Made by a program: the position numbers and the translations under genes. The notes under the pieces are model-generated. The model was not told the DNA's origin. It ran no database searches and saw nothing but the letters and a program-made list of their open reading frames with translations. Source: CAWDMC01 sp963803295 (lineage in GTDB: Bacteria; Acidobacteriota; Terriglobia; UBA7540). Taken from it: a stretch of 64,000 bases of DNA. This document shows, in pieces, positions 35,741 through 43,439 of the stretch (its first letter is position 1; the number at the start of each line of letters is the position of its first letter). The stretch is taken from contig CAWDMC010000025.1 of the NCBI GenBank assembly GCA_963803295.1, forward strand, positions 310,001 to 374,000, given 5' to 3'.

Positions 35741-36450
35741 ATGCCCCAGGACATATCAATTAGGATCGACGGTGAACTCTGTAGCGCCAGCGACGGCCAG
35801 ACCATCCTTGACGTGGCGCGTGCTAATGAAAGTTTATCCCCACCCTCTGCTATATGGAGGGACTCTCAGCCGCCGGCTCCTGCCGGTTGTGCCTGGTGGA
35901 GGTTTCCGGCCTGGGCCGTCTGCTGCCGGCCTGCACCACACCGGTGCAGAACGGGATGTCCGTAAAGACCAATTCGGAGAGGCTCACCCGCTACCGGCGC
36001 ATGGCGATTGAATTCCTGCTGATTGAGCGGAACCACATCTGCGCCGTATGCGTTTCAAACGGCCATTGCGGCCTGCAATCGCTCGCCGAGACTCTGGGGG
36101 TTACTCACGTCAACTATCCCTACAACTACCCGCGCCTGCCTGTGGATGTGTCGCACGAGCGCTACGTGCTCGACCACAACCGCTGTATCCTCTGCACCCG
36201 CTGCGTGCGCGTCTGCGCCGAGGTGGAAGGGGCGCACGTGTGGGATGTCAGTTCGCGCGGCATCCACTCGCTGTTGGTCTCGGACCTCAACCGTCCCTGG
36301 GGCGAGTCGCAATCCTGCACGAGCTGCGGCAAGTGCGTACAGGTGTGTCCGACGGGCGCTCTCGCCGAAAAGGGCGCGTCCGTCGAAGAGATGGTCAAAC
36401 GGACCGACAACATCAAGTGGCTCGCGATCAAACGGGGAGTTCACGCATGA
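35741..36450 (+). CDS. hoxU: Hydrogenase subunit HoxU / NuoG N-terminal-like iron-sulfur protein; one frameshift
   Basis: The start MPQDISIRIDGELCSASDG reads to about residue 30, then the frame shifts. One missing base near 35827 (AATG-AAAG where AATGGAAAG is expected) restores the family sequence ANGKFIPTLCYMEG and joins the frame open to 36450. The restored protein is about 236 residues, normal for HoxU. It carries a plant-type 2Fe-2S domain (CYMEG, SCRLCLVEV), CAVCVSNGHC, CILCTRCVRVC and CTSCGKCVQVCPTGAL, that is 2Fe-2S and 4Fe-4S clusters linking the diaphorase to the hydrogenase. The stop overlaps the hoxY start. Sequencing error or real decay cannot be told apart here. Confidence 0.87.
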
Positions 36451-36977
36451 AGAAAGCTAAACTGGCCACCCTCTGGCTCGACGGCTGCTCCGGATGCCAC
36501 ATGTCCCTGCTCGACATCGACGAGGCGATTGCCGTCGTCGCCGAGAAGGCTGACTTGGTTTACGGTCCTCTGGTAGATGCCCAGGTGTTTCCCGAGGAAG
36601 TCGACGTAACCCTGGTCGAGGGCGCCGTCAGCAACCAGGACGATCTGGAGAAGATCAAGCACGTGCGTGAACACACCCGATTGCTGGTAGCGCTCGGCGA
36701 TTGCGCGATTACCAGTAATGTGCCGTCCATGCGCAATCCTATCCCGGTGAAGAAGATCCTGGAGCGGGTTTATCTCCAGGGTGATGGCGCCGGCGCACGC
36801 GTCCCCAGCGAGGGCGTGCCGCAACTGCTCAAGCATGCGGTGCCCCTCCATGAAGTAGTGCAGGTGGATCTGTACGTGCCGGGTTGTCCGCCTTCTGCCT
36901 CTACCATCGCCTATGTGGTGGGCGAGTTGCTGGCGGGCCGCACACCCGATCTCAATTCGAAGGTGAAGTTCGGGTAG
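36447..36977 (+). CDS. hoxY: [NiFe] hydrogenase small subunit HoxY
   Basis: A 176-residue protein starting with the ATGA overlap at the end of hoxU. LWLDGCSGCHMSLLD has Cys14 and Cys17, with further cluster cysteines in LVALGDCAITSN and VPGCPPSA: the four ligands of the single proximal 4Fe-4S cluster typical of group 3 hydrogenases. There is no Tat signal, so the enzyme is cytoplasmic. It contacts HoxH and passes electrons to HoxU. The gene is intact. A 114-bp palindromic element separates it from hoxH. Confidence 0.93.
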   Translation: MKKAKLATLWLDGCSGCHMSLLDIDEAIAVVAEKADLVYGPLVDAQVFPEEVDVTLVEGAVSNQDDLEKIKHVREHTRLLVALGDCAITSNVPSMRNPIPVKKILERVYLQGDGAGARVPSEGVPQLLKHAVPLHEVVQVDLYVPGCPPSASTIAYVVGELLAGRTPDLNSKVKFG

Positions 36978-37085
36978 CCACGGCACAGGCTTGGTTTGGG
37001 CCTTCGATGCTTCGTTCGATGGTGCTTTACCCGCGTGCGCCAGGCCGCAAGAACCCACGGCACACAAACCGTGCCGTGGCTACCC
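36972..37085. repeat. Nested palindromic element between hoxY and hoxH
   Basis: GGGTAGCCACGGCAC at 36972-36986 is the exact inverse of 37071-37085, enclosing 84 bp. An inner hairpin pairs CCACGGCAC (37055-37063) with GTGCCGTGG (37071-37079). Its left end overlaps the hoxY stop codon. The layout resembles a small non-autonomous palindromic insert. Confidence 0.7.
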
Positions 37086-37109
37086 GCTCGGCGGGGCGAG
37101 GAGTTTTTT

Positions 37110-38528
37110 ATGAAGAAGATCATGATCGATCCCGTTACCCGCATCGAGGGTCACGCCAAGATCACCATCCGCCTGAATGACGACGGCCGCGTAGCCGATA
37201 CGCAGTTCCACGTAACTCAGGTGCGCGGGTTCGAGAAGTTTACCGAAGGCCGGCCCTATTACGAGATGCCGGCCATCACCGCGCGGATCTGCGGGATCTG
37301 TCCGATCAGCCACCTCTTGGCCTCGTCCAAGGCTTGCGACGCCATCATGAGCGTCCGCATTCCCGAGACCGCCGCCAAGCTGCGGGAGATCCTGCACTGC
37401 GGCCAGTTCGTGCAATCGCACGCCCTCAGCTTTTTCCACCTTTCCGCCCCGGACCTGTTGCTGGGCATGGATTCCGATCCGGCCCGCCGCAACGTGCTCG
37501 GCATCCTGGAGAAATTCCCCGACACGGCACGGGACGGCATCGCCCTGCGCAAGTTCGGCCAACAGGTGATCGAGGGCCTGGCCAAGGAGCGCATTCACCC
37601 CTCCTGGACCGTTCCGGGCGGCGTCAACGCCCCTCTGAAGAGTGAGGTTCGCGACCGCATCCTGGCGGGATTGCCCGACGCCAAGGGCATCGCGCGCCGC
37701 ACGCTCCACTTCTTCAAGGGTGTAGTCGATGAGTTCCCGGAGGAGATTGCCACTTTCGGCAACGCCCCCAGCATGTACGCCGGGCTGGTCGATGCGAGCG
37801 GCAGTCTTGAACTTTACGACGGCCACATCCGTTTTCTGGATGCTGAGGGCAAGATCGCGGCGGACCAGATTCAAGCTCAAGACTACGCGAAGTACATCGG
37901 CGAGGCGGTGCTCCCAACCTCATACCTCAAAGCGCCCTACTATAAGCCGATCGGCTATCCCGAGGGCGTTTACCGCGTGGGCCCGCTGGCTCGCCTGAAT
38001 GTGGCCGATCGCTGTGGGACTCCCGAGGCCGATGCCGAGTTCGCCGAATACCACCAGCGCTATGGCCGAATCGTCGAAAGCTCGTTCCACTTCCATTACG
38101 CGCGGCTGATCGAGACGCTGTACGCGCTTGAACGTATGGAGGCGCTGCTCAACGACCCGGCCATCCTGAACACCCACGTGCGCGCCCGCGCCGGTGTCAA
38201 TTCATTGGAAGGCGTCGGCATGGCCGAGGCTCCGCGCGGCATCCTCATCCACCACTACAAGGTGGACGAGAGCGGCGCCATGAAATGGGCGAACCTGATC
38301 ATCGCCACCGGTCACAACAATCTGGCCATCGGCCGCAGCGTTGAACAGGTGAGTAAGCATTACATTGACGGCAATCACTTGAAGGAAGGGATGCTAAACC
38401 GCGTGTCCGCCGTGGTGCGCGCCTACGATCCGTGCTTGAGTTGCTCGACGCACGCGTTAGGTCAAATCGCGCTCGAAGTGAATTTGGTGGGTGCGGACGG
38501 CACGGTTCTGGATACGCAACGCTCATAG
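37110..38528 (+). CDS. hoxH: [NiFe] hydrogenase large subunit HoxH (group 3d type)
   Basis: About 472 residues with GAGGAG upstream of the ATG. It follows HoxH closely: MIDPVTRIEGHAKI, RGFEKFTEGRP, the L1 motif RICGICPISH with Cys61 and Cys64, LSFFHLSAPDLLLG, and the L2 motif DPCLSCSTH with Cys442 and Cys445. These four cysteines hold the Ni-Fe site. After His448 there is a 24-residue tail expected to be removed by a maturation protease. No hyp or protease genes are in the window, so maturation must be encoded elsewhere. The protein splits or forms H2 in the cytoplasm, linked to NAD(P) through HoxFU. Confidence 0.95.
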   Translation: MKKIMIDPVTRIEGHAKITIRLNDDGRVADTQFHVTQVRGFEKFTEGRPYYEMPAITARICGICPISHLLASSKACDAIMSVRIPETAAKLREILHCGQFVQSHALSFFHLSAPDLLLGMDSDPARRNVLGILEKFPDTARDGIALRKFGQQVIEGLAKERIHPSWTVPGGVNAPLKSEVRDRILAGLPDAKGIARRTLHFFKGVVDEFPEEIATFGNAPSMYAGLVDASGSLELYDGHIRFLDAEGKIAADQIQAQDYAKYIGEAVLPTSYLKAPYYKPIGYPEGVYRVGPLARLNVADRCGTPEADAEFAEYHQRYGRIVESSFHFHYARLIETLYALERMEALLNDPAILNTHVRARAGVNSLEGVGMAEAPRGILIHHYKVDESGAMKWANLIIATGHNNLAIGRSVEQVSKHYIDGNHLKEGMLNRVSAVVRAYDPCLSCSTHALGQIALEVNLVGADGTVLDTQRS

Positions 38529-38560
38529 TTCGCGGACATTTCGCGATCCAGCGGCTCAAA

Positions 38561-38610
38561 TCCCGCTAGAATCCCGCTGACTTCCCGCTAAAATCCCGCA
38601 CTTTTCCCGC
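38561..38610. repeat. Five TCCCGC units at an exact 11-bp period
   Basis: TCCCGC occurs at 38561, 38572, 38583, 38594 and 38605, each followed by five variable bases. The array starts 33 bp after the hoxH stop. An 11-bp period keeps the units on one face of the helix. Confidence 0.75.
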
Positions 38611-38656
38611 ACCCGGATATTAGCATCGATCAGGGCTATGGATCTCTTGCCCTAAC

Positions 38657-38706
38657 CGCACACAGCGCAAAAAGCGCCATGTGGTGCGCCACCCCAGTGG
38701 CTTGCG
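38657..38706. repeat. Dispersed intergenic repeat, copy A
   Basis: The segment begins CGCACACAGCGCAAAAAGC and ends with the hairpin GCCAC-cccc-a-GTGGC. It resembles copy B at 43369-43422 over its whole length with scattered changes. Both copies abut the end of a minus-strand gene in a convergent gap, so it may act as a terminator. Confidence 0.55.
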
Positions 38707-39573
38707 TCAAGAGACGCACTTCTCACCGTTTTGGAGTGAGAAAGTCGGAAGAGCTGAAGGGGCACTGCCGAACATTTTTCGACAAGTGCGGCAGAAGTGA
38801 GCAGAGTCCGCGAAACCAGCCAAGTGAGCGCTCTCGGTCAGTGACCGACCATCAGCAATCAGTGCAATGGCTTCTTGGGCGCGCAGGAAAAGGCGATACT
38901 GCCTCATCGGAATCCCGACATCGCGGCGAAATAGGTGCGCCAAACGGCTCTCCGAAAGCCCAACCTTTACGGCCAAGTCCCGCAGACTGATATTCTCGGT
39001 GGAGTCCAGAATGAGGTCGTCGACAACCCTCTGGACTCTCGGATCCAGACGGCGGGGAATGATGGCCGCAGGAGTGAGCAGGCCGATAACGCGATCGACC
39101 GTGGCTCGAACACCATCCCCTGACCATCGAGCCGTCAGGCAGTTTTCAAATTCCTTCCGAGCGCGCTTACATTCTGCACGCGACAGTGCGAGCGCACCCG
39201 CATTGTCCAGCCTGGCGGCAAGGCGTCGTCCGTTGAGCGACAGAGGATCCAGAATGATTATGACGCCCGCACCCTCCCCTTGCATCCAGTGGGATTGGTC
39301 CGATGCGATGAGCCACCCGTTCGACGAGCGCTTGCGCCGCTCATGACGGCGGCTGCGAAACAAGATCGGATGCTGCATGCTGATGGAGACTTGAATGGCA
39401 AAATGCGCGTGAAAATTGGGATCAGCGTCCGATTCCGTGCCCAGGTGCAGATGTGCCGCGCCTCCACGCCACATTACGTCCGGCAGCCACCCGGCGGTTC
39501 GCACCCGTACTGTTTTCTTGAGGCGGCGGGTTTTTGATGCGAGCAGGTTCTGACGACGCCTGGAAGTATACAT
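38707..39573 (-). CDS. AraC-family transcriptional regulator
   Basis: A 288-residue protein with AGAGGAG before the ATG. The C-terminal 100 residues hold two helix-turn-helices: NISLRDLAVKVGLSESRLAHLF and SLTESAHLAGFADSAHFCRT with the usual RKMFGSAPSAL end. The N-terminal part has a cupin-like beta segment (HLHLGTESDADPNFHAHFAIQ) that probably binds a small effector. It is convergent with hoxH, so it could regulate hox or the following genes, but no adjacency to a promoter shows this. Effector and targets are unknown. Confidence 0.9.
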   Translation of the reverse strand: MYTSRRRQNLLASKTRRLKKTVRVRTAGWLPDVMWRGGAAHLHLGTESDADPNFHAHFAIQVSISMQHPILFRSRRHERRKRSSNGWLIASDQSHWMQGEGAGVIIILDPLSLNGRRLAARLDNAGALALSRAECKRARKEFENCLTARWSGDGVRATVDRVIGLLTPAAIIPRRLDPRVQRVVDDLILDSTENISLRDLAVKVGLSESRLAHLFRRDVGIPMRQYRLFLRAQEAIALIADGRSLTESAHLAGFADSAHFCRTCRKMFGSAPSALPTFSLQNGEKCVS

Positions 39574-39699
39574 TCGACTCCTCTGTCCGGCGATTGTAGC
39601 AGATATGTCCTGACAGCAGCCAGCGGACCGCTACATCGGGCAGCAGGTTCGTTCAAGCCACGCGCTCTTTCTTTTGTAATGCTGGGTACGGAAAAGGAA

Positions 39700-40308
39700 A
39701 TGAACACTTCACATTCAGTACGAATCGCCAGGCGGTCCTCAGTCAATCGTGCACGGTTGAATTACTGGGCCGACATGATCGCCTTCGCAGCCGGTACCGT
39801 AGTCTTCACAACGGGCCTGATCCTCCTGACCAGATTTCATATGGGAGAAGGCGCCCTCAACGATTTTGCGCTCGGAGCAACCCGGCTGGTTTGGGTTAAT
39901 GTGCATCGATTGACGGCAGTTGTACTCCTTGCTGCGATTGCGGCTCACGCATATCTGCATTGGCACTCGCTCACTGCCCGGCTGAGCCATGCCTATAAGG
40001 GTTTGCCGGGCAAAGCCACGCGCACAGACCTTGTCCTTTACTTTGGATTCGCCATAGAGTTGTTCGCAGGATTTATTGCGTGGCTCGGGCTTCCAGGATC
40101 TCCGCCGTTGGCGGGGCCAGTCACGTTTGCTCATCTGGAACCAGCGCGCCATATCTGCATCGACGTCCACAACATCTCGGGGCTGATTGTACTGCCCATA
40201 GTCGTCATCCATGTGCGCCGTCATTTCGACTGGCTGCTCTATGCCAGTGGATTGAGCCGAACAACGCTCTTGAATCATGGACTCAATCGAGCACAGCGTC
40301 CGAAATAG
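39700..40308 (+). CDS. DUF4405 / cytochrome b561-like four-helix membrane protein
   Basis: About 202 residues; the ATG at 39700 follows AAAAGGAA. Four membrane helices are visible, with paired histidines at VNVHRLTAVVLLAAIAAHAYLHW in one helix hairpin and HICIDVHNISGLIVLPIVVIH in another, suitable for two b-type hemes. The family is annotated DUF4405 and resembles membrane cytochromes that pass electrons from quinol to a partner. No partner enzyme is next to it. The following methyltransferase gene starts ten bases after the stop, so the two form a small operon. Confidence 0.8.
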   Translation: MNTSHSVRIARRSSVNRARLNYWADMIAFAAGTVVFTTGLILLTRFHMGEGALNDFALGATRLVWVNVHRLTAVVLLAAIAAHAYLHWHSLTARLSHAYKGLPGKATRTDLVLYFGFAIELFAGFIAWLGLPGSPPLAGPVTFAHLEPARHICIDVHNISGLIVLPIVVIHVRRHFDWLLYASGLSRTTLLNHGLNRAQRPK

Positions 40309-40318
40309 GGAATAGGAC

Positions 40319-41092
40319 ATGAAAGTCAATAATGCGATCTACGAGACGTACGGACACACATGGTGGGATGACGACGCAGGTTTCGAATTGTCGAGCCTGC
40401 GGTACGTTGCCAACCCGTGCAGGTGCAGGTATTTCAAAGACGTTTTGCGTCGTGCGCCGTATTCAGGCAAGAAAGTCCTCGATGTTGGATGTGGCGGGGG
40501 CTTTCTGTCGGAAGAATTCGCGAAGGACGGATTTGAAGTAACGGGCATTGATCCGGCAATCAACTCGCTGGAAGCGGCCCGCAAACACGCTGTTCAAAGC
40601 GGCCTTGCCATCGACTACCAGGTCGGCCAAGGAGAATCCCTGCCCTTTTCGGATGGGTGCTTCGACGTCATTGCGTGCTGCGATGTTCTCGAACACGTCG
40701 ATGATTTTGCTAGGGTGATCAAGGAAATATCGCGCTGTCTGGGGAGTGGTGGGATCTTTCTATTTGATACTGTAAACCGCACACTTAAGAGCAAGCTTGT
40801 TCTGATCAAGATATGGCAGGATTGGGGACTGGTTTTGTCGAGCGAAAAGAACGCGCATGTCTGGGAGAAATTCATAAAACCCGAGGAACTGGTAACCTCG
40901 CTTCGTGCGAACGGCCTGGGAGTCAGGGAGATAAAAGGTTTGTCGCCCGCGAAGACGCCGATCGCTGTTCTGCTAACAATGTTCAAGATCCGCAAGGGTG
41001 TCATCCGTGGCGCGTCCATCGCTGACGAACTGCCACTGCACACAACTGAAGATCTGAGCATCTCCTACATCGGGTGGGCTCTAAAGGAGTGA
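40319..41092 (+). CDS. UbiG-like class I SAM methyltransferase
   Basis: A 257-residue protein with the SAM-binding block KVLDVGCGGGFLSEEFAKDG, GIDPAINSLEAAR for the ribose-binding acidic residue, and IACCDVLEHVDD. It most resembles 3-demethylubiquinone O-methyltransferase UbiG in the N-terminal KVNNAIYETYGHTWWD region and spacing. Since Acidobacteriota use menaquinone, a different O-methylation substrate is likely (inference). It starts ten bases after the cytochrome-like gene and is probably co-transcribed with it. Confidence 0.8.
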   Translation: MKVNNAIYETYGHTWWDDDAGFELSSLRYVANPCRCRYFKDVLRRAPYSGKKVLDVGCGGGFLSEEFAKDGFEVTGIDPAINSLEAARKHAVQSGLAIDYQVGQGESLPFSDGCFDVIACCDVLEHVDDFARVIKEISRCLGSGGIFLFDTVNRTLKSKLVLIKIWQDWGLVLSSEKNAHVWEKFIKPEELVTSLRANGLGVREIKGLSPAKTPIAVLLTMFKIRKGVIRGASIADELPLHTTEDLSISYIGWALKE

Positions 41093-41273
41093 GCAGATTC
41101 TCTCTTGTTTATCAGGGGAGGTTCTCTTTTTTAAAGGTGCAGGAGTCCTTTCTCTTTAGGGTTTTCACCCGCCTCCTCTGTGGAAATCTGAGAATCGGGA
41201 AGGCGATAGATCTCGTCGCCGTCGAAGGGTTTTTGATGCTTGCAAGTTCAGCCAGCTCCGCTGCAATTCCCCC

Positions 41274-41302
41274 TTGACACTGTGCTGTTGTAACAGTATA
41301 TT
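41274..41302 (+). promoter_or_regulatory. Sigma-70 type promoter of the GbsR-like regulator gene
   Basis: TTGACA at 41274-41279 and TATATT at 41297-41302 are separated by 17 bases, nearly perfect consensus. Transcription would begin near 41309, leaving a leader of only about 16 bases before the ATG at 41325. Confidence 0.75.
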
Positions 41303-41324
41303 CTGTACGGACAGAAACTACTGT
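41285..41324. promoter_or_regulatory. Palindromic operators over the regulator's promoter
   Basis: Two nested dyads share one centre near 41308: TTCTGT/ACAGAA (41301-41306, 41311-41316) inside ACAGTA/TACTGT (41293-41298, 41319-41324). A further palindrome CTGTT-gt-AACAG spans 41285-41296 between the -35 and -10. A repressor bound here would block RNA polymerase, consistent with autorepression by the downstream gene product. Confidence 0.65.
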
Positions 41325-41864
41325 ATGATGGAGCTCGATGTAGCCAAGAAGCAGTTCATCCTTCATTGGGGAGAGATGGGGACCCGCTGGGGAATCAACC
41401 GGACAGTGGCCCAAATCCATGCTCTTCTGCACATTTCCTCTGCCCCGCTTACAGCCGAGGAGATTGCGAGCACGCTGAGCATAGCGCGATCGAACGTAAG
41501 TTCGAGTGTACGCGAATTGCAAGGATGGGGACTCGTTCGGCCGGTGCACACTTTGGGAGATCGTCGTCAGCATTTTGAGTCGATCAAAGACGTCTGGGAG
41601 ATGTTCCGCATCATCATCGACCAGCGCAAACGACGCGAGATCGATCCGACACTGGAGGTACTGCGGCTCTGCCTCTCAGAGTCGGCCAAGAGCCGCCCGG
41701 CCGACTCATACACCAAGGACCGACTGCAAGAGATCTATGACTTCTTCACCGATGTTGATGCGCTTTACATGGACATTCGCCAGTTTCCCGTCTCGACGAT
41801 TCGGGGACTTGTTAAGGCGCGCGGTAGTGTACGCAAGCTACTTTCGAGAAAGGGTCGGCGGTGA
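41325..41864 (+). CDS. GbsR/MarR-family transcriptional regulator
   Basis: About 179 residues. The start at 41325 (ATGATG) is preferred because the consensus promoter and its operator occupy the sequence just before it. The winged helix spans about residues 15-90 (AQIHALLHISSAPLTAEEIA, SIARSNVSSSVRELQGWGLV) and is followed by a helical dimerisation region. GbsR-type proteins are repressors, often of small-molecule or osmolyte responses. The next two same-strand genes (small membrane protein, SDR) are probably its targets besides itself. Confidence 0.88.
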   Translation: MMELDVAKKQFILHWGEMGTRWGINRTVAQIHALLHISSAPLTAEEIASTLSIARSNVSSSVRELQGWGLVRPVHTLGDRRQHFESIKDVWEMFRIIIDQRKRREIDPTLEVLRLCLSESAKSRPADSYTKDRLQEIYDFFTDVDALYMDIRQFPVSTIRGLVKARGSVRKLLSRKGRR

Positions 41865-41940
41865 GGGCTCTTTTTGGCCACGATATGTCGGTCCGTACAG
41901 CAATATCGGACGGCGGGAGCACTAGAGAGGAGACAATCCA

Positions 41941-42311
41941 ATGACAGCTTCGATCTTATTCCTTGTGGGTCTCGGCTTGACCCTTGTCACGCGTTCGTAG
42001 TCGTGGCTTACCTGCGAGTCCCGTTGCACAGCATTCTCGTCGAGCTGTGTGGAACACGTGAACGTGCCCAATTCTGGGTTACATTCTCGAACGTGACCAT
42101 CGCGCTCGTGCCTGTGATTTTCGCCATGCAATACACCCCCAACTTGACGGCAGGATCGACAGCAGTTCTTGAGCTTGCAACGCAGTTGAAATGGGCCCTC
42201 GCCGGACTCCTGACTGCGGTCATCATTCTCGGTTGGGTGCTGAGCGCATTCATTCGTCGTCAGCCTCTTGTAGCAAAGACGCAGCAACCGCCTCCTGTGG
42301 TAGCGGCATGA
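41941..42311 (+). CDS. Small three-helix membrane protein, frameshifted
   Basis: ATG 41941 has AGAGGAG upstream and reads MTASILFLVGLGLTLVT before running into a stop at 41998. One missing base near 41989 (GTCACG-CGTTC, expected GTCACGGCGTTC) joins it to the frame that continues AFVVVAYLRVPLHSILVEL and two more hydrophobic segments to the stop at 42311. The restored protein is about 123 residues with three membrane helices and a short polar tail. I do not recognise a named family. It lies between the GbsR-like regulator and the SDR and is probably co-transcribed with both. Confidence 0.65.
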
Positions 42312-42337
42312 CACCATGGCCAGTCAGAGGAGGCTCT

Positions 42338-43339
42338 ATGAATTCAGAGCGAATTGCTGACATCCAGAGTGCGAAATCGGAATTGAGTATCGTCACTGGG
42401 GCTTTTGGATTCAGCGGACGGCGCATTGCACACAAGCTTCTTCTGCGAGGCGAGCGAGTACGGACCTTGACCAACCATCCCGATTCCACCTCCCCGCTGC
42501 ACGATCACCTTGAGGTTGCGCCGCTCGATTTTGGCAACTTCCAGGGTCTGACTCAGTCCATGGCGGGGGCCAGGGTCCTTTACAATACCTATTGGATCCG
42601 GTTTGCATATGGTCGGCTCAGCCACAGAGACGCTGTCGCGAACACGAAACTCCTGATCCGTGCCGCCAAAACCGCGGGTGTTAGCAGGATCGTTCACGTG
42701 AGCATCACCAACCCCTCTGGTCAGTCGGCGCTTCCGTACTTCCGGGGTAAAGCCGAAGTGGAAGAGGCAATACAGTCATCCTCGCTGCCTTATGCAATCT
42801 TGCGTCCGGCTGTTTTGTTCGGGGAGGAAGACATCCTGATCAACAACATCGCCTGGATGCTCAGGAGATTTCCGGTGTTTGCCATCCCAGGACCGGGCGA
42901 GTACCGTGTACAACCGATATTTGTAGAAGATTTGGCTGAGCTAGCGGTGGATTGCGGACAGCGAAGGGATAGCTTCACTGTGGATGCCGCGGGCCCCGAG
43001 ATTTACAGATACGAGGACCTCGTCAAGCTGATCGGCACAGTGATCCGAAGCCGATGCAGGATCGTCCATCTGCCGCCGTCGATAGTACATTTCGCATCTT
43101 GGATGTTGGGCATAATCGTCGATGACGTAGTGCTAACTCATGAAGAGATCAAGGGGCTGATGGCAGATTTGCTGGTCTCTCATCGCCCGCCAACGGGGCA
43201 CACTAGCCTCCGAACATGGATAGAGTCTCATGCCCAAACAATCGGCTCGACTTACGCCTCCGAACTCCGACGGCACTACCGACCAGTCACATCCACAAAC
43301 GGAGCCCGTGCCACTTTCGTAGCCGACGCCCCTCCCTGA
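42338..43339 (+). CDS. Atypical short-chain dehydrogenase / NmrA-like NAD(P)-binding protein
   Basis: About 333 residues with AGAGGAGG before the ATG at 42338. The nucleotide-binding motif VTGAFGFSGRRIA (TGxxGxxG form) and the pattern ILRPAVLFGEEDILINN put it with NmrA/NDUFA9-type atypical SDRs. The classic YxxxK pair is replaced by a PYFRGKAEVEEA segment, as is common in this group, so it may bind NAD(P) as a sensor or chaperone, or be an epimerase-like reductase. It is the last gene of the GbsR-controlled set. Its substrate is unknown. Confidence 0.8.
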   Translation: MNSERIADIQSAKSELSIVTGAFGFSGRRIAHKLLLRGERVRTLTNHPDSTSPLHDHLEVAPLDFGNFQGLTQSMAGARVLYNTYWIRFAYGRLSHRDAVANTKLLIRAAKTAGVSRIVHVSITNPSGQSALPYFRGKAEVEEAIQSSSLPYAILRPAVLFGEEDILINNIAWMLRRFPVFAIPGPGEYRVQPIFVEDLAELAVDCGQRRDSFTVDAAGPEIYRYEDLVKLIGTVIRSRCRIVHLPPSIVHFASWMLGIIVDDVVLTHEEIKGLMADLLVSHRPPTGHTSLRTWIESHAQTIGSTYASELRRHYRPVTSTNGARATFVADAPP

Positions 43340-43368
43340 AAGGTAGCGCATCTCTGTGCTGTTCAAAT

Positions 43369-43422
43369 CGCACACGTCGCAAAAAGCCCGATGTATGCGC
43401 CACCCGACGAGTGGCTTGTGCG
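43369..43422. repeat. Dispersed intergenic repeat, copy B
   Basis: Starts CGCACACGTCGCAAAAAGC and ends with hairpin GCCAC-CCGACGA-GTGGC. It is a diverged copy of 38657-38706 and lies between the convergent SDR and substrate-binding-protein genes. Confidence 0.55.
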
Positions 43423-43439
43423 GTGAGAATATCTCCGTG

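Noticed and set aside
38549..38566. tRNA T-arm-like sequence AGCGGCTCAAATCCCGCT
   Set aside because: The 5-bp stem and loop look like a T arm, but the preceding 50 bases are the end of hoxH and no acceptor, D or anticodon arm exists. The array of TCCCGC units explains it.
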